Assembly (NCBI RefSeq): GCF_035634895.1
Contig: NZ_DASQCC010000001.1
Coordinates: 27,012 to 91,011 of the forward strand
DNA: 64,000 bases
Direction: 5' to 3'
From: Actinophytocola sp035634895
GTDB lineage: Bacteria; Actinomycetota; Actinomycetes; Mycobacteriales; Pseudonocardiaceae
The first letter of the stretch is position 1; each line of letters opens with the position of its first letter. A program made the translations under genes and the position numbers. This document shows positions 1-7,271 of this stretch, piece by piece. The notes beneath the pieces were generated by a model. That model was given only the letters and a program-made list of their open reading frames with translations, had not been told where the DNA came from and did no database searches.

Positions 1-624
1 TCCGGCGAACGCCTCGACACGACGGCCATGATCGCGATCGGGGCGAGCACGCTCGGCGTCGCGCTGTTCGTCGCGCTGGCGTCCAGCCACGCGACGGCCG
101 TGCACTTCCCGAGTTCGGCGGTGCTGCTCGCATGCCAGCTGACCGCGGGCGCGGTGGCGCTGTTCGGCGTGGCCGGGGCGCTGACCGGGGGCCTGGTCCG
201 GTGCGTGCTGCTCGCGACGGGCGCGGGCAGCGCCTACGGGCTGGTGTCGATCCTGGTCCGCGACGTGACGTACACGTTCCAGACCGAGGGCGTACGCGGC
301 ATCCCGCCGCTGTCCATCACCGGGCTGGTCGTGACGTTCGCGATCGGGTCGTGGTTCGTCCAGCTCGCGTATGCCAGCGGGCCACCGGACATCGTGGTGG
401 GCTGCCAGACGGTGCTGAGCCCGCTCGTGGCCACGGCCTTCGCGATCGCCCTACTGGACGAGACGGCCGACGCGGGCGGCTGGACCGGCGTGGGCCTGGC
501 CGGCGGCGCCGCGGTGGCGGTCGTCGGCGTGGTGCTGCTCGCCCGCCACCATCCGGAAGCGACGTCCAGAGCGACCCCACACTCGGCCGAACGTCACCTG
601 TTCCGCGCCATCTCCCGCCGCTGA
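1..624 (+). CDS. DMT/EamA-like membrane transporter (3' part)
   Basis: The frame is open from the first base, so this is most likely the C-terminal part of a gene starting outside the window; an ATG at 28 is the first in-window candidate start. The 207 visible residues form a series of hydrophobic helices with short loops, including a late segment with YASGPPDIVVGCQTVLSPLV, the pattern of drug/metabolite transporter (EamA) proteins in which a ten-helix permease is built from two repeats. Substrate cannot be told. It ends about 220 bp before the convergent TetR gene. The family call rests on general helix pattern and is moderate. Confidence 0.6.
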   Translation, partial: SGERLDTTAMIAIGASTLGVALFVALASSHATAVHFPSSAVLLACQLTAGAVALFGVAGALTGGLVRCVLLATGAGSAYGLVSILVRDVTYTFQTEGVRGIPPLSITGLVVTFAIGSWFVQLAYASGPPDIVVGCQTVLSPLVATAFAIALLDETADAGGWTGVGLAGGAAVAVVGVVLLARHHPEATSRATPHSAERHLFRAISRR

Positions 625-729
625 CAACAGCACCGGAAGGCGCGGCGATCCGCCCTGCCCGGAAAGATCGCCGAACGAACGACGCAGCCCGGCGCGAATG
701 TCCCATTCGCCCGCACTGACCGGGTGAAA

Positions 730-825
730 GTTATCCACAGCCCCCGCCGACCAGGGGTTTCGTCAGTGCCAGCCGGTAAAATGGGCATCGGGGCGGCCCC
801 CGGGTTCGGGTGGGGGCTGCCTACG
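730..825 (+). repeat. Diverged third copy of the DnaA-box intergenic repeat
   Basis: This stretch starts with a perfect TTATCCACA nonamer (731-739). It ends with a GC-rich block, CCCCCGGGTTCGGGTGGGGG, followed by CCTACG, matching the layout of the element at 46771-46915 (nonamer, CCGGTA, CCCCCGGG, GGGTGGGGG, CCTACG). The middle is shortened and diverged. It lies between the convergent DMT and TetR genes, the same convergent setting as the other two copies. Assignment to the family is by eye and less certain than for the close pair. Confidence 0.5.
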
Positions 826-847
826 CAACCATCTGTGTTGGCGTTGA

Positions 848-1417
848 TCAAGAAAAATCTGTGCTGAAGCGCGTCAGTAGTAGCTCCAGCCTTCGGGCCT
901 GTTGCTCGCGGGGTAGGCGGCCGCCGCGGGTCAGGGTTGCCAGGCCGTGTAGGGCTGCCCAGAACAGTTCCGTCAGCAGGCCCGGTTCCTCGTTCGCGCG
1001 GGGGGTCACCACCGCCAGCAGTTCGTTGAAGGCAGCATGCAACGCCGGTGGGGCTTCGGGGGTGGCGAACGGTAGGGCCACCGCCTGGTTGAACATCGCG
1101 TCGTACAGGGCTGGGCGTTGGTCCGCGAAGGTCAGGTACGCCGTGCTCACCGCCGCCAGTGGGTCATCGGCCGCCTCGCGTGCCTTGCGTAGGTCCGCTC
1201 CCAGGTCGGCGAAGCCCTCCACCGCCACCGCGGCCATGATCGCGTCCTTGCCCTTGAAATGGCTGTACAGCACCGGCTGGCTGTACTCCACCTGCTCCGC
1301 CAGCCTGCGCGTCGTCACCGCCTCCCAGCCCTCTGTCTCGGCCAGGTCGCGGGCCGCCGTGACGATCAGCCTCTCGCGCTCCGCACGCTCGCGCTCCCGG
1401 CGCGTCTGAATGGACAT
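848..1417 (-). CDS. TetR family transcriptional regulator
   Basis: The 189-residue protein has an N-terminal helix-turn-helix (about 28-56, with TTRRLAEQVEYSQPVLYSHF) and an all-helical ligand domain like the TetR_C subgroup that represses small membrane genes. I chose the ATG at 1417 (MSIQTRRERER) over the upstream in-frame start at 1444. A -10 box TAGGAT at 1425-1430 ends 7 nt before this ATG, which points to a leaderless transcript. That -10 overlaps the palindrome at 1427-1441, so autorepression is expected. The divergent DUF4267 gene at 1506 is the obvious target. Confidence 0.88.
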   Translation of the reverse strand: MSIQTRRERERAERERLIVTAARDLAETEGWEAVTTRRLAEQVEYSQPVLYSHFKGKDAIMAAVAVEGFADLGADLRKAREAADDPLAAVSTAYLTFADQRPALYDAMFNQAVALPFATPEAPPALHAAFNELLAVVTPRANEEPGLLTELFWAALHGLATLTRGGRLPREQQARRLELLLTRFSTDFS

Positions 1418-1424
1418 GCTTCTG

Positions 1425-1430
1425 ATCCTA
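1425..1430 (-). promoter_or_regulatory. -10 box of the TetR gene (leaderless)
   Basis: TAGGAT on the minus strand is followed by CAGAAGC (7 nt) and then the ATG at 1417. The spacing puts the transcription start on or next to the start codon. It overlaps the first operator palindrome, consistent with autorepression. Confidence 0.5.
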
Positions 1431-1441
1431 GCGACGCTAGG
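1427..1441. promoter_or_regulatory. TetR operator O1 (perfect palindrome)
   Basis: CCTAGCGACGCTAGG has 6-bp arms around a 3-bp centre. The same CTAGC-NNN-GCTAG core recurs at 1478-1490, with the two centres 50 bp apart. The site lies directly upstream of the TetR gene and overlaps its -10 box. Confidence 0.65.
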
Positions 1442-1477
1442 CAAACTGTCGCCGTTATGCTAGCTTTGTTCTTGTTC

Positions 1478-1490
1478 CTAGCACTGCTAG
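1478..1490. promoter_or_regulatory. TetR operator O2 (palindrome)
   Basis: CTAGCACTGCTAG repeats the core of O1 and sits 15 bp before the DUF4267 start codon, so binding here should block that gene. A half-like TGCTAGC also occurs at 1458-1464. Identification rests on the matching cores and on placement between divergent genes. Confidence 0.6.
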
Positions 1491-1505
1491 CAAGCGGAGA
1501 TCGAG

Positions 1506-1871
1506 ATGCTCACCACCATCGCCTACGGGCTGGCCATCGTCCTTGACCTGATGATTCTCTTCATCGGTGGCCGCTTCCTCATCGTGCCCTGGGCAGCGGC
1601 CACCGCCTACGGCGTGCCGGCCACGCACGACCGGGCCTACCTCACGATCAAGGGTGTCCGCGACAGCAGCTACGGCCTCATCGGCCTTGCCTTGCTCGCT
1701 TTCGCCGGCGCGCAGGCAGAGGCCTGGCTCATGCTGCTCGTCGCGCTCGTGCCGCTCGGCGACACGGTCGTCGTGCTCCGCAACGGCGGCACCAAGGCCA
1801 TCGCGTTCGGTGTCCACCTCGCGACCGCTGTGGTCGTGCTCGTCAGCTCGGCGCTGCTGTTCGCGTTGTGA
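1506..1871 (+). CDS. DUF4267 small membrane protein
   Basis: The 121-residue protein has four predicted membrane helices and the DUF4267 pattern (N-terminal helix, then YLTIKGVRDSSYGLIGLALL, then two C-terminal helices). Its function is not known. A purine-rich GGAGATCGAG precedes the ATG. The gene faces a divergent TetR regulator with two shared palindromes, so it is probably the repressed target, perhaps in response to a small lipophilic compound. A perfect hairpin overlaps the 3' end. Confidence 0.75.
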   Translation: MLTTIAYGLAIVLDLMILFIGGRFLIVPWAAATAYGVPATHDRAYLTIKGVRDSSYGLIGLALLAFAGAQAEAWLMLLVALVPLGDTVVVLRNGGTKAIAFGVHLATAVVVLVSSALLFAL

Positions 1872-1899
1872 GCCCGGGCAGGACGCCCGGGCTCACAAC
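1865..1899. terminator. Bidirectional terminator hairpin
   Basis: GTTGTGAGCCCGGGC (1865-1879) and its exact complement (1885-1899) form a 15-bp perfect stem with a 5-nt loop. It includes the DUF4267 stop codon and lies between the convergent ends of that gene and sugC. It lacks a U-tract, as is usual for actinobacterial terminators. Confidence 0.75.
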
Positions 1900-1903
1900 G
1901 AGA

Positions 1904-3085
1904 TCACTCGGCGTAGGTCAGGTTCTTGCCCGTCGACGGGTCGAACAGCTGGATCTTGTCCGCGTCGAACCAGACCTCCAGCTCCGCGCCCTCCTTCGCG
2001 CCCGACGTGGCCGACAGCCGGGTCACCAGCTGCGAACCACTCGCCGGCACGTCCGTCGCGCCGGCGTCGGCCGCCAGTTCCTCCAGCTCGGCGGCCGTCG
2101 CGGCCTCGCCCTCGACCGTGAAGTAGGCGAACTTGTCCGAGCCCATCGACTCGAGTACGTCCACCGTCGCGGTGAAGGTGCTCCCGCCGGCGAGCGTGGT
2201 GTCGTCGAGGACCTTCGCGTCCTCGAAGTGCTCCGGGCGGATGCCCGCGATCAGCTCGCGTGGCGCGTTCGCCGTCTCAGCGAGCCGCCGCACGCGGTCG
2301 GACAGGGCGACCTGGCCGAGACCGGTGGACAGCTGGCCGTTCTCCAGCACGCCCGGCAGGAAGTTCATGGCCGGGGAGCCGATGAAGCCGGCCACGAACA
2401 GGTTCTGCGGGTTGTCGTACAGGAACTGCGGCGAGCCGAGCTGCTGAACGACACCACCGCGCAGCACCACGACCCGGTCGCCCAGGGTCATGGCCTCGGT
2501 CTGGTCGTGCGTCACGTAGACGGTCGTCGTCGCGAGCTGCTTCTGCAGCTTCGACACCGACGTGCGCATCTGCACGCGCAGCTTGGCGTCCAGGTTGGAC
2601 AGTGGCTCGTCCATCAGGAACGCCTTGGGGCTGCGGACGATCGCCCGCCCCATGGCCACGCGCTGGCGCTGTCCACCCGACAGGTTCGCCGGCTTGCGGT
2701 CCAGGTGCTGCGTGAGATCCAGGATCTTCGCGGCCTCCTCGACCTTCTGCCGCACCGTCGCGTCGTCCACCTTGGCCAGCCGCAACGGGAACGCCATGTT
2801 CTCCCGCACGCTCATGTGCGGGTACAGCGCGTAGGACTGGAACACCATCGCGATGTCCCGGTCCTTCGGCGCCTTCTCGTTCACCCGCGCGCCGTCGATG
2901 CGCAGCTCGCCGGACGTGATGTCCTCCAGCCCGGCGATCATGTTCAGCATCGTGGACTTACCGCAGCCGGACGGGCCGACGAGGATGATGAACTCGCCGT
3001 CCGCGATCTCGATATTCACCTCGGACACGGCAAGGGCACCGTCCGGGTACCGCTTGGTCACCTTGTCAAGGACGATCTCAGCCAT
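1904..3085 (-). CDS. sugC: Sugar ABC transporter ATPase (SugC/MalK type)
   Basis: The 393-residue ATPase energises uptake of a disaccharide, probably trehalose. Walker A GPSGCGKST is at 37-45, Q-loop FQSY near 83, signature LSGGQ at 135-139 and Walker B FLMDEPLSNLD near 156-166. A C-terminal TOBE/MalK regulatory region follows (about 240-393). The length equals that reported for M. tuberculosis SugC. The start MAEIVLDKV at 3085 lies 5 bp after the sugB stop, and the upstream extension of the frame lies inside sugB. It is the last gene of lpqY-sugA-sugB-sugC. Confidence 0.88.
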   Translation of the reverse strand: MAEIVLDKVTKRYPDGALAVSEVNIEIADGEFIILVGPSGCGKSTMLNMIAGLEDITSGELRIDGARVNEKAPKDRDIAMVFQSYALYPHMSVRENMAFPLRLAKVDDATVRQKVEEAAKILDLTQHLDRKPANLSGGQRQRVAMGRAIVRSPKAFLMDEPLSNLDAKLRVQMRTSVSKLQKQLATTTVYVTHDQTEAMTLGDRVVVLRGGVVQQLGSPQFLYDNPQNLFVAGFIGSPAMNFLPGVLENGQLSTGLGQVALSDRVRRLAETANAPRELIAGIRPEHFEDAKVLDDTTLAGGSTFTATVDVLESMGSDKFAYFTVEGEAATAAELEELAADAGATDVPASGSQLVTRLSATSGAKEGAELEVWFDADKIQLFDPSTGKNLTYAE

Positions 3086-3090
3086 TTCCC

Positions 3091-3984
3091 TCAGCCCTTC
3101 ACGGCACCCGACGTAAGCCCCGCGACGATGCGGCGCTGGAAGAACAACACGAACAGAATGATCGGAATGGTGATCACCACGGCGGCCGCGGAGATCGTCC
3201 CGACCGGGGCCTCGAACTGGGAGGCGCCCGTGAAGAACGACAGCGCGGCCGGCACCGTGCGCGACGCCTCGGTGGACGTCAGCGAGATGGCGAACAGGAA
3301 GTCGTTCCAGCAGAAGATGAACACGAGGATCGCGGTCGTGAACACGCCCGGCGCTGCCAGCGGGGCGATGACCCGCCGGAACGCCTGCGCGGGCGTCGCG
3401 CCGTCCATCTTGGCCGCCTTCTCCAGCTCCCAGGGGATCTCCCGGAAGAACGCCGACAGCGTGTAGATCGCCAGCGGCAGGGCGAAGGTGATGTACGGCA
3501 GGATCAGGCCGGGCCACGTGTCGAACAGGCCCAGGTTCCGCTCCATCTCGAACAGCGGCGAGACCAGCGACACCTGCGGGAACATCGCGATCAGCAGGGA
3601 CACGCCGACCAGGAGCTGTTTGCCGGGGAAGTCGAGGCGCGCGATCGCGTACGCGGCCATCGTGCCAAGGACCACCGCGATCAGCGTCGCGATGATCGCG
3701 ATGCCGATCGAGTTGATCAGGGCCCGGATGAACTCACTCGTCGTGAAGATGTCCTTGTAGTTCTGCCAGGTCCACGAGGTCGGCCAGAAGTACTTGTCGG
3801 TCTGTGCCTCCGGCGTCTTGAACGACAGGGAAAGCGTCCACAGCACGGGAACCAGCGCGTAGACCACCACCACGACGTCCACAAGGGTCCAGCGGGCCTT
3901 GCGGCCCGCGAGCGTGGGACCCGCGGACTTGGCACGCGCGGGCTTGGGCCGCTCGGTGGTGGGGGCAACAACGACGTCGGCCAT
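3091..3984 (-). CDS. sugB: Sugar ABC transporter permease (SugB/MalG type)
   Basis: This 297-residue inner-membrane permease has six predicted helices after a Pro/Lys-rich cytoplasmic start. The EAA loop EKAAKMDGATPAQAFRRVIAPL contacts the ATPase. It pairs with SugA to form the import channel. Its ATG shares one base with the sugA stop (TGATG), which indicates translational coupling. Trehalose as substrate is inferred from the whole operon matching mycobacterial lpqY-sugABC; another alpha-glucoside remains possible. Confidence 0.86.
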   Translation of the reverse strand: MADVVVAPTTERPKPARAKSAGPTLAGRKARWTLVDVVVVVYALVPVLWTLSLSFKTPEAQTDKYFWPTSWTWQNYKDIFTTSEFIRALINSIGIAIIATLIAVVLGTMAAYAIARLDFPGKQLLVGVSLLIAMFPQVSLVSPLFEMERNLGLFDTWPGLILPYITFALPLAIYTLSAFFREIPWELEKAAKMDGATPAQAFRRVIAPLAAPGVFTTAILVFIFCWNDFLFAISLTSTEASRTVPAALSFFTGASQFEAPVGTISAAAVVITIPIILFVLFFQRRIVAGLTSGAVKG

Positions 3985-4949
3985 CAGCGCCTACCTCCCG
4001 GGTCGCTGCCGGGCGCCGAGGCACCGAACAGCTTGACGAAGATGAACGCGATGATCGCCACCGCGATGAAGATCAGCACGGACATGGTCGACCCGATGCC
4101 GAGGTTCAACCCCTTGATCAGGTTGTTGTAGGTCTGCATGGACACCGACGACGTGTCGTTGGCGCCCTTGGTGAGCACGAAGATGTTGTCGAAGATCCGG
4201 AACGCGTCGAGCGTGCGGAACAGCAGCGCCACGAGGATCGCCGGCTTCATCACCGGAATCATCACCTTGGTGAACCGCTGCCACGCGGACGCGCCGTCCA
4301 TCGACGCCGCCTTCAGCAGGTCGTCCGGCACCAGCGCGAGACCCGCCATCAGCAGCAACGCCATGAACGGCGTGGTCTTCCACACCTCGGCGAGGATGAT
4401 GATCGCGAGCGACGCGACCCGGTCGGTGAGTGGGGCGTCGGCGCCGAACAACGCGGTGAGCCAGCCGGTGTCCGTGTTCCACGCGTAGAACCAGGAGAAC
4501 GCGGCCACGACGGTCACGATGCCGTACGGGATGAGGGAAACCGTGCGGACCAGACCACGGCCGACGAGCGTCCGGTGCATGACCAGCGCGAGCAGCATGC
4601 CGAGCACCAGCTCGATCACCACCGAGATCACGGTGATCAGCGCGGTGACGCCGAACGCGGTCCACCAGTAGCCGTCCGACAGGACCGCCACGTAGTTGTC
4701 GAGTCCCACGAACTGGCGCTGGTCCGGGAACCGGAGGTCGTAACGCTGCAGGGACAGCCAGATCGAGTAGATGATCGGCCAGCCGGTGACCGCGATCATC
4801 ACGATCGCGGCCGGCGCGCACAGCAGCAGACCGAGTCTGCGTTCGGCCTTCTTGCCCTCGGAGAGCGCCGGCTTCTTCCCCGGCGCCTCGGCCACCGGCG
4901 CCGGGGCGGTCTGGCTCTGCGCCGATGGTTCGCTCGCGAGCTCGCTCAC
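3984..4949 (-). CDS. sugA: Sugar ABC transporter permease (SugA/MalF type)
   Basis: The 321-residue permease has a low-complexity N-terminal tail rich in Ala/Pro/Glu, then six helices and an EAA loop LLKAASMDGASAWQRFTKVM about 90 residues from the C-terminus. It is the MalF-like partner of the next gene. The start overlaps the lpqY stop by 4 bp (ATGA), so the four genes form one tightly coupled operon. Confidence 0.86.
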   Translation of the reverse strand: MSELASEPSAQSQTAPAPVAEAPGKKPALSEGKKAERRLGLLLCAPAAIVMIAVTGWPIIYSIWLSLQRYDLRFPDQRQFVGLDNYVAVLSDGYWWTAFGVTALITVISVVIELVLGMLLALVMHRTLVGRGLVRTVSLIPYGIVTVVAAFSWFYAWNTDTGWLTALFGADAPLTDRVASLAIIILAEVWKTTPFMALLLMAGLALVPDDLLKAASMDGASAWQRFTKVMIPVMKPAILVALLFRTLDAFRIFDNIFVLTKGANDTSSVSMQTYNNLIKGLNLGIGSTMSVLIFIAVAIIAFIFVKLFGASAPGSDPGGRR

Positions 4950-6196
4950 GGCAACACCCCCTTGGAGTCCAGGGCCTTCTGCAACTGGTCACGCAGTTCG
5001 TCCGCGGTGGACTTCGGGTCGATGTCCTGCGGTGGCGAGAGCACCTTCGACGTGACCGTCGAAAGGTTCTGGTACACCACGGTCAGCGGGCGGACCGCCG
5101 CGTCCTGCAGTTCGTCGAGGATCGTCTGCCACATCGGGTACGCCTTGATGAAGTCCGCGTCGCCGGCGTCGTAGACCGACTCGATCGTGGGCGGCACGCC
5201 GTCGTTGATCGCCGAGTACCGCTGGCTCTCCGCGCTGCGCAGGCACAGTGCCGCCTCGAACGCCTCGGGCTTGTGCTGCGAGTACGCGCTGACCGCGAGG
5301 TTGTAGCCCCCGATCGTCACCTTGCCCGGCCCGTCGATGCCCGGGTACCGCGCCCACTTGAAGTGCTTGGCGCGCTCGGGGTTCCCGGTCTGCATGGCGG
5401 TGTAGACGTAGGGCCAGTTCAGTTCGAACGCGGCCTCGCTGTCCTTGGCCTCGAACGCCTGCTGTACCTGCTGCTCCTGCGTGTTGGTCAGCGACGGGTC
5501 GGTGATGCCCTGCGTCGTGACCTCCTTGAGCAGCTTCAGCGCGTCCACCGCGCCCTGGTCCATGACGACCTTCTTACCGTCGTCAGACAGGATGTGCCCG
5601 CCGTAGGAGGCGACCATCGTGTTGTAGGTGACCACGAGGCCCTCGTACTGCGCGCCGGTGAACACGACCCGGTACGGCTTGCCCTCGCTCTTGAGCCGCT
5701 TCGCCGTGGTGATGATCTCCGACCACGTCTGCGGTGGTTGCGGCGTCACCGAGTCGTCGTACCAGAGCAGCTGGACGTTGGTGTTCTTCGTCGCCGCGTA
5801 GAGCTTGTCGTTCCACATCGCCGTCTTGAGCGGCCCTTCGAGCACGCCGTCCTCGGCCTCGCTCTTGTTCGAGCCGGTCCACTCCTCGAGCCACTTCGCC
5901 TCGGCGAACTCCGGCACCCACGTGACGTCCAGCCCGAGAATGTCGAGATCGGAGTCGGCGGCCGCGAGTCTGCGGACCATCTGCTCGCGCTGGCCGTCGG
6001 CGTCGCGCGGCAACTTGCGGTAGACGATCTCGTAGCGTCCGTCGGCCTTCTGGTTGCACTGGTCGATGACCGACTGGAAGTGCTCCTCCGGCGCGTAGTA
6101 GACGTTGATTTCAGTGCCGCCGTCCGAGCCGCAAGCAGCGACCAACGGCGCCACGGCGAGTGCGACTCCGCTGACGGCGAGCATCCGCCATCGCAT
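4946..6196 (-). CDS. lpqY: Sugar-binding lipoprotein (LpqY type)
   Basis: The 416-residue protein has a lipoprotein signal peptide with lipobox LVAAC (Cys22 from the chosen start). A type-1 extracellular solute-binding fold follows. Segments such as FQSVIDQCNQKADGRYEIVY, then LPRDADGQREQMVRRL and LDILGLDVTWVPEFAEAKW, resemble mycobacterial LpqY, the trehalose receptor. I chose the ATG at 6196 because GGGAGG precedes it and it gives a normal signal peptide; the frame extends to 6271 without those features. It is the first gene of the importer operon. Confidence 0.85.
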   Translation of the reverse strand: MRWRMLAVSGVALAVAPLVAACGSDGGTEINVYYAPEEHFQSVIDQCNQKADGRYEIVYRKLPRDADGQREQMVRRLAAADSDLDILGLDVTWVPEFAEAKWLEEWTGSNKSEAEDGVLEGPLKTAMWNDKLYAATKNTNVQLLWYDDSVTPQPPQTWSEIITTAKRLKSEGKPYRVVFTGAQYEGLVVTYNTMVASYGGHILSDDGKKVVMDQGAVDALKLLKEVTTQGITDPSLTNTQEQQVQQAFEAKDSEAAFELNWPYVYTAMQTGNPERAKHFKWARYPGIDGPGKVTIGGYNLAVSAYSQHKPEAFEAALCLRSAESQRYSAINDGVPPTIESVYDAGDADFIKAYPMWQTILDELQDAAVRPLTVVYQNLSTVTSKVLSPPQDIDPKSTADELRDQLQKALDSKGVLP

Positions 6197-6523
6197 GAGA
6201 ACCCTGCCTCCCTTCCCGCCTGCACGGGAGGCGCGGGGCACCTCGTCGTGCCTGGGGGATGCGTGTTTCACGGTGAACCGAACCTAGGCCTCATGATCAC
6301 GGACCGCAACCTAGAGGAGCAACGATCCGGTCAAGGCCTGTAACGCTAGCGGGCCGCCCCGGGGATGCGTTGGTTGAGTCGGTGGATCCAGCTTTCCACC
6401 GACAAGGCGCCGGTTCGCCCTCGTACTGGACCACAAGGGCGGACCGGCAACGCCACCAGCGGGAAGCTGGGCCGCCGCACCAGCCGCCAGTTCCCAGCCC
6501 GGCCGCCAGCTCCCGCCCGGCAG
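6197..6523. other. Intergenic region carrying the lpqY promoter area
   Basis: No convincing gene is present in these 327 bp. A small palindrome TTCAC-G-GTGAA lies at 6267-6277. Just upstream on the minus strand are two TAGGTT boxes 28 bp apart (complements of AACCTA at 6281 and 6309), either of which could be a -10 box for lpqY. The palindrome would then lie near the transcription start as a possible sugar-repressor operator. The rest shows no structure I can interpret. Confidence 0.35.
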
Positions 6524-7051
6524 CTAGTCCGTCGCGGGAGTTGGCCGCATCGCGAGCCTGGCGAGGAGGTCGCGGCCCTTCTCGGCGTTGCGTGGCTGGG
6601 CGAGCACGTCGTAGCGGCCGGCCACGAGCTGACTCGCCGACGCGATCTCCCGGCCCGCGCTCCGCGTGGTCGCGTACCCGACCGCGGCGAAGACCAGCCC
6701 GAAGACCACACCGGCCACCAACCCGACCAGGATCGGCGCGAACGACATGGTCTGTGAGCTGAACAGGCCGAGCAGCAGCCCGACGAACAGACCGAACCAC
6801 GCGCCGGACAGCGCACCCGTCCCCAGCACCTTCGGCCAGCTCAGGCGCCCGATCACCCGCTCGACCAGCATCAGGTCGACGCCGACGATCGTGACCTCCT
6901 GCACGGGGAACTCGTTGCCGGCCAGATACTCGACCGCGCGATGGGCCTCCTGGTAGGTGCCGTAGGACCCGATCGGCCAGCCAGTCGGCGGGGTCGGCAC
7001 CTTGGGGAGCGCCTGGCTCCCGCGTGCCCCTCCGGAGAACGAACCGGTCAC
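6524..7051 (-). CDS. General stress protein with YflT-like domain
   Basis: The 175-residue protein begins with a Pro-rich stretch, then GSYGTYQEAHRAVEYLAGNEFPVQEVTIVGVDL, the general-stress-protein 17M/YflT-like domain (about 25-70). A glycine-rich pair of membrane helices follows (about 78-130) and then a soluble tail. Length and position next to lpqY-sugABC match Rv1234 of M. tuberculosis, a membrane protein of unknown role. It likely sits in the cytoplasmic membrane; any stress function is by family name only. Confidence 0.75.
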   Translation of the reverse strand: MTGSFSGGARGSQALPKVPTPPTGWPIGSYGTYQEAHRAVEYLAGNEFPVQEVTIVGVDLMLVERVIGRLSWPKVLGTGALSGAWFGLFVGLLLGLFSSQTMSFAPILVGLVAGVVFGLVFAAVGYATTRSAGREIASASQLVAGRYDVLAQPRNAEKGRDLLARLAMRPTPATD

Positions 7052-7127
7052 CGTTGCTCACCTCTGTTCAGCAGTTGCCACCATCCTGCCAACACGAGGC
7101 AAACAGTGCTAACCCGACACCTACCCA

Positions 7128-7271
7128 CCCCGCGAGTCCCGCGTTCAGACAGTGCGAGTCCCGCGTTCAAGCAGTGCGAACTGCGGTTTCGTGCACACGG
7201 ACCTGCACTAAACCGCAGTTCGATGTGCCCGAACGCGGGACTCGGTGTGTGCGAACGCGGGACTCGCGGGG
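7128..7271. repeat. Composite palindromic repeat behind acyl-CoA dehydrogenase
   Basis: GAGTCCCGCGTTC occurs twice (7134-7146, 7156-7168), followed by GAACTGCGGTTT (7178-7189) and a loop of about 20 nt. The complements follow in mirror order: AAACCGCAGTTC (7210-7221), then GAACGCGGGACTC twice (7231-7243, 7253-7265). The outer arms extend to 19 perfect base pairs (7128-7146 with 7253-7271). The element ends one base before the acyl-CoA dehydrogenase stop codon. It could be a terminator or a REP-like element. Confidence 0.75.

Noticed and set aside
4925..6343. 472-codon open frame on the plus strand
   Set aside because: It is antisense to lpqY, which has a signal peptide, lipobox and operon context.
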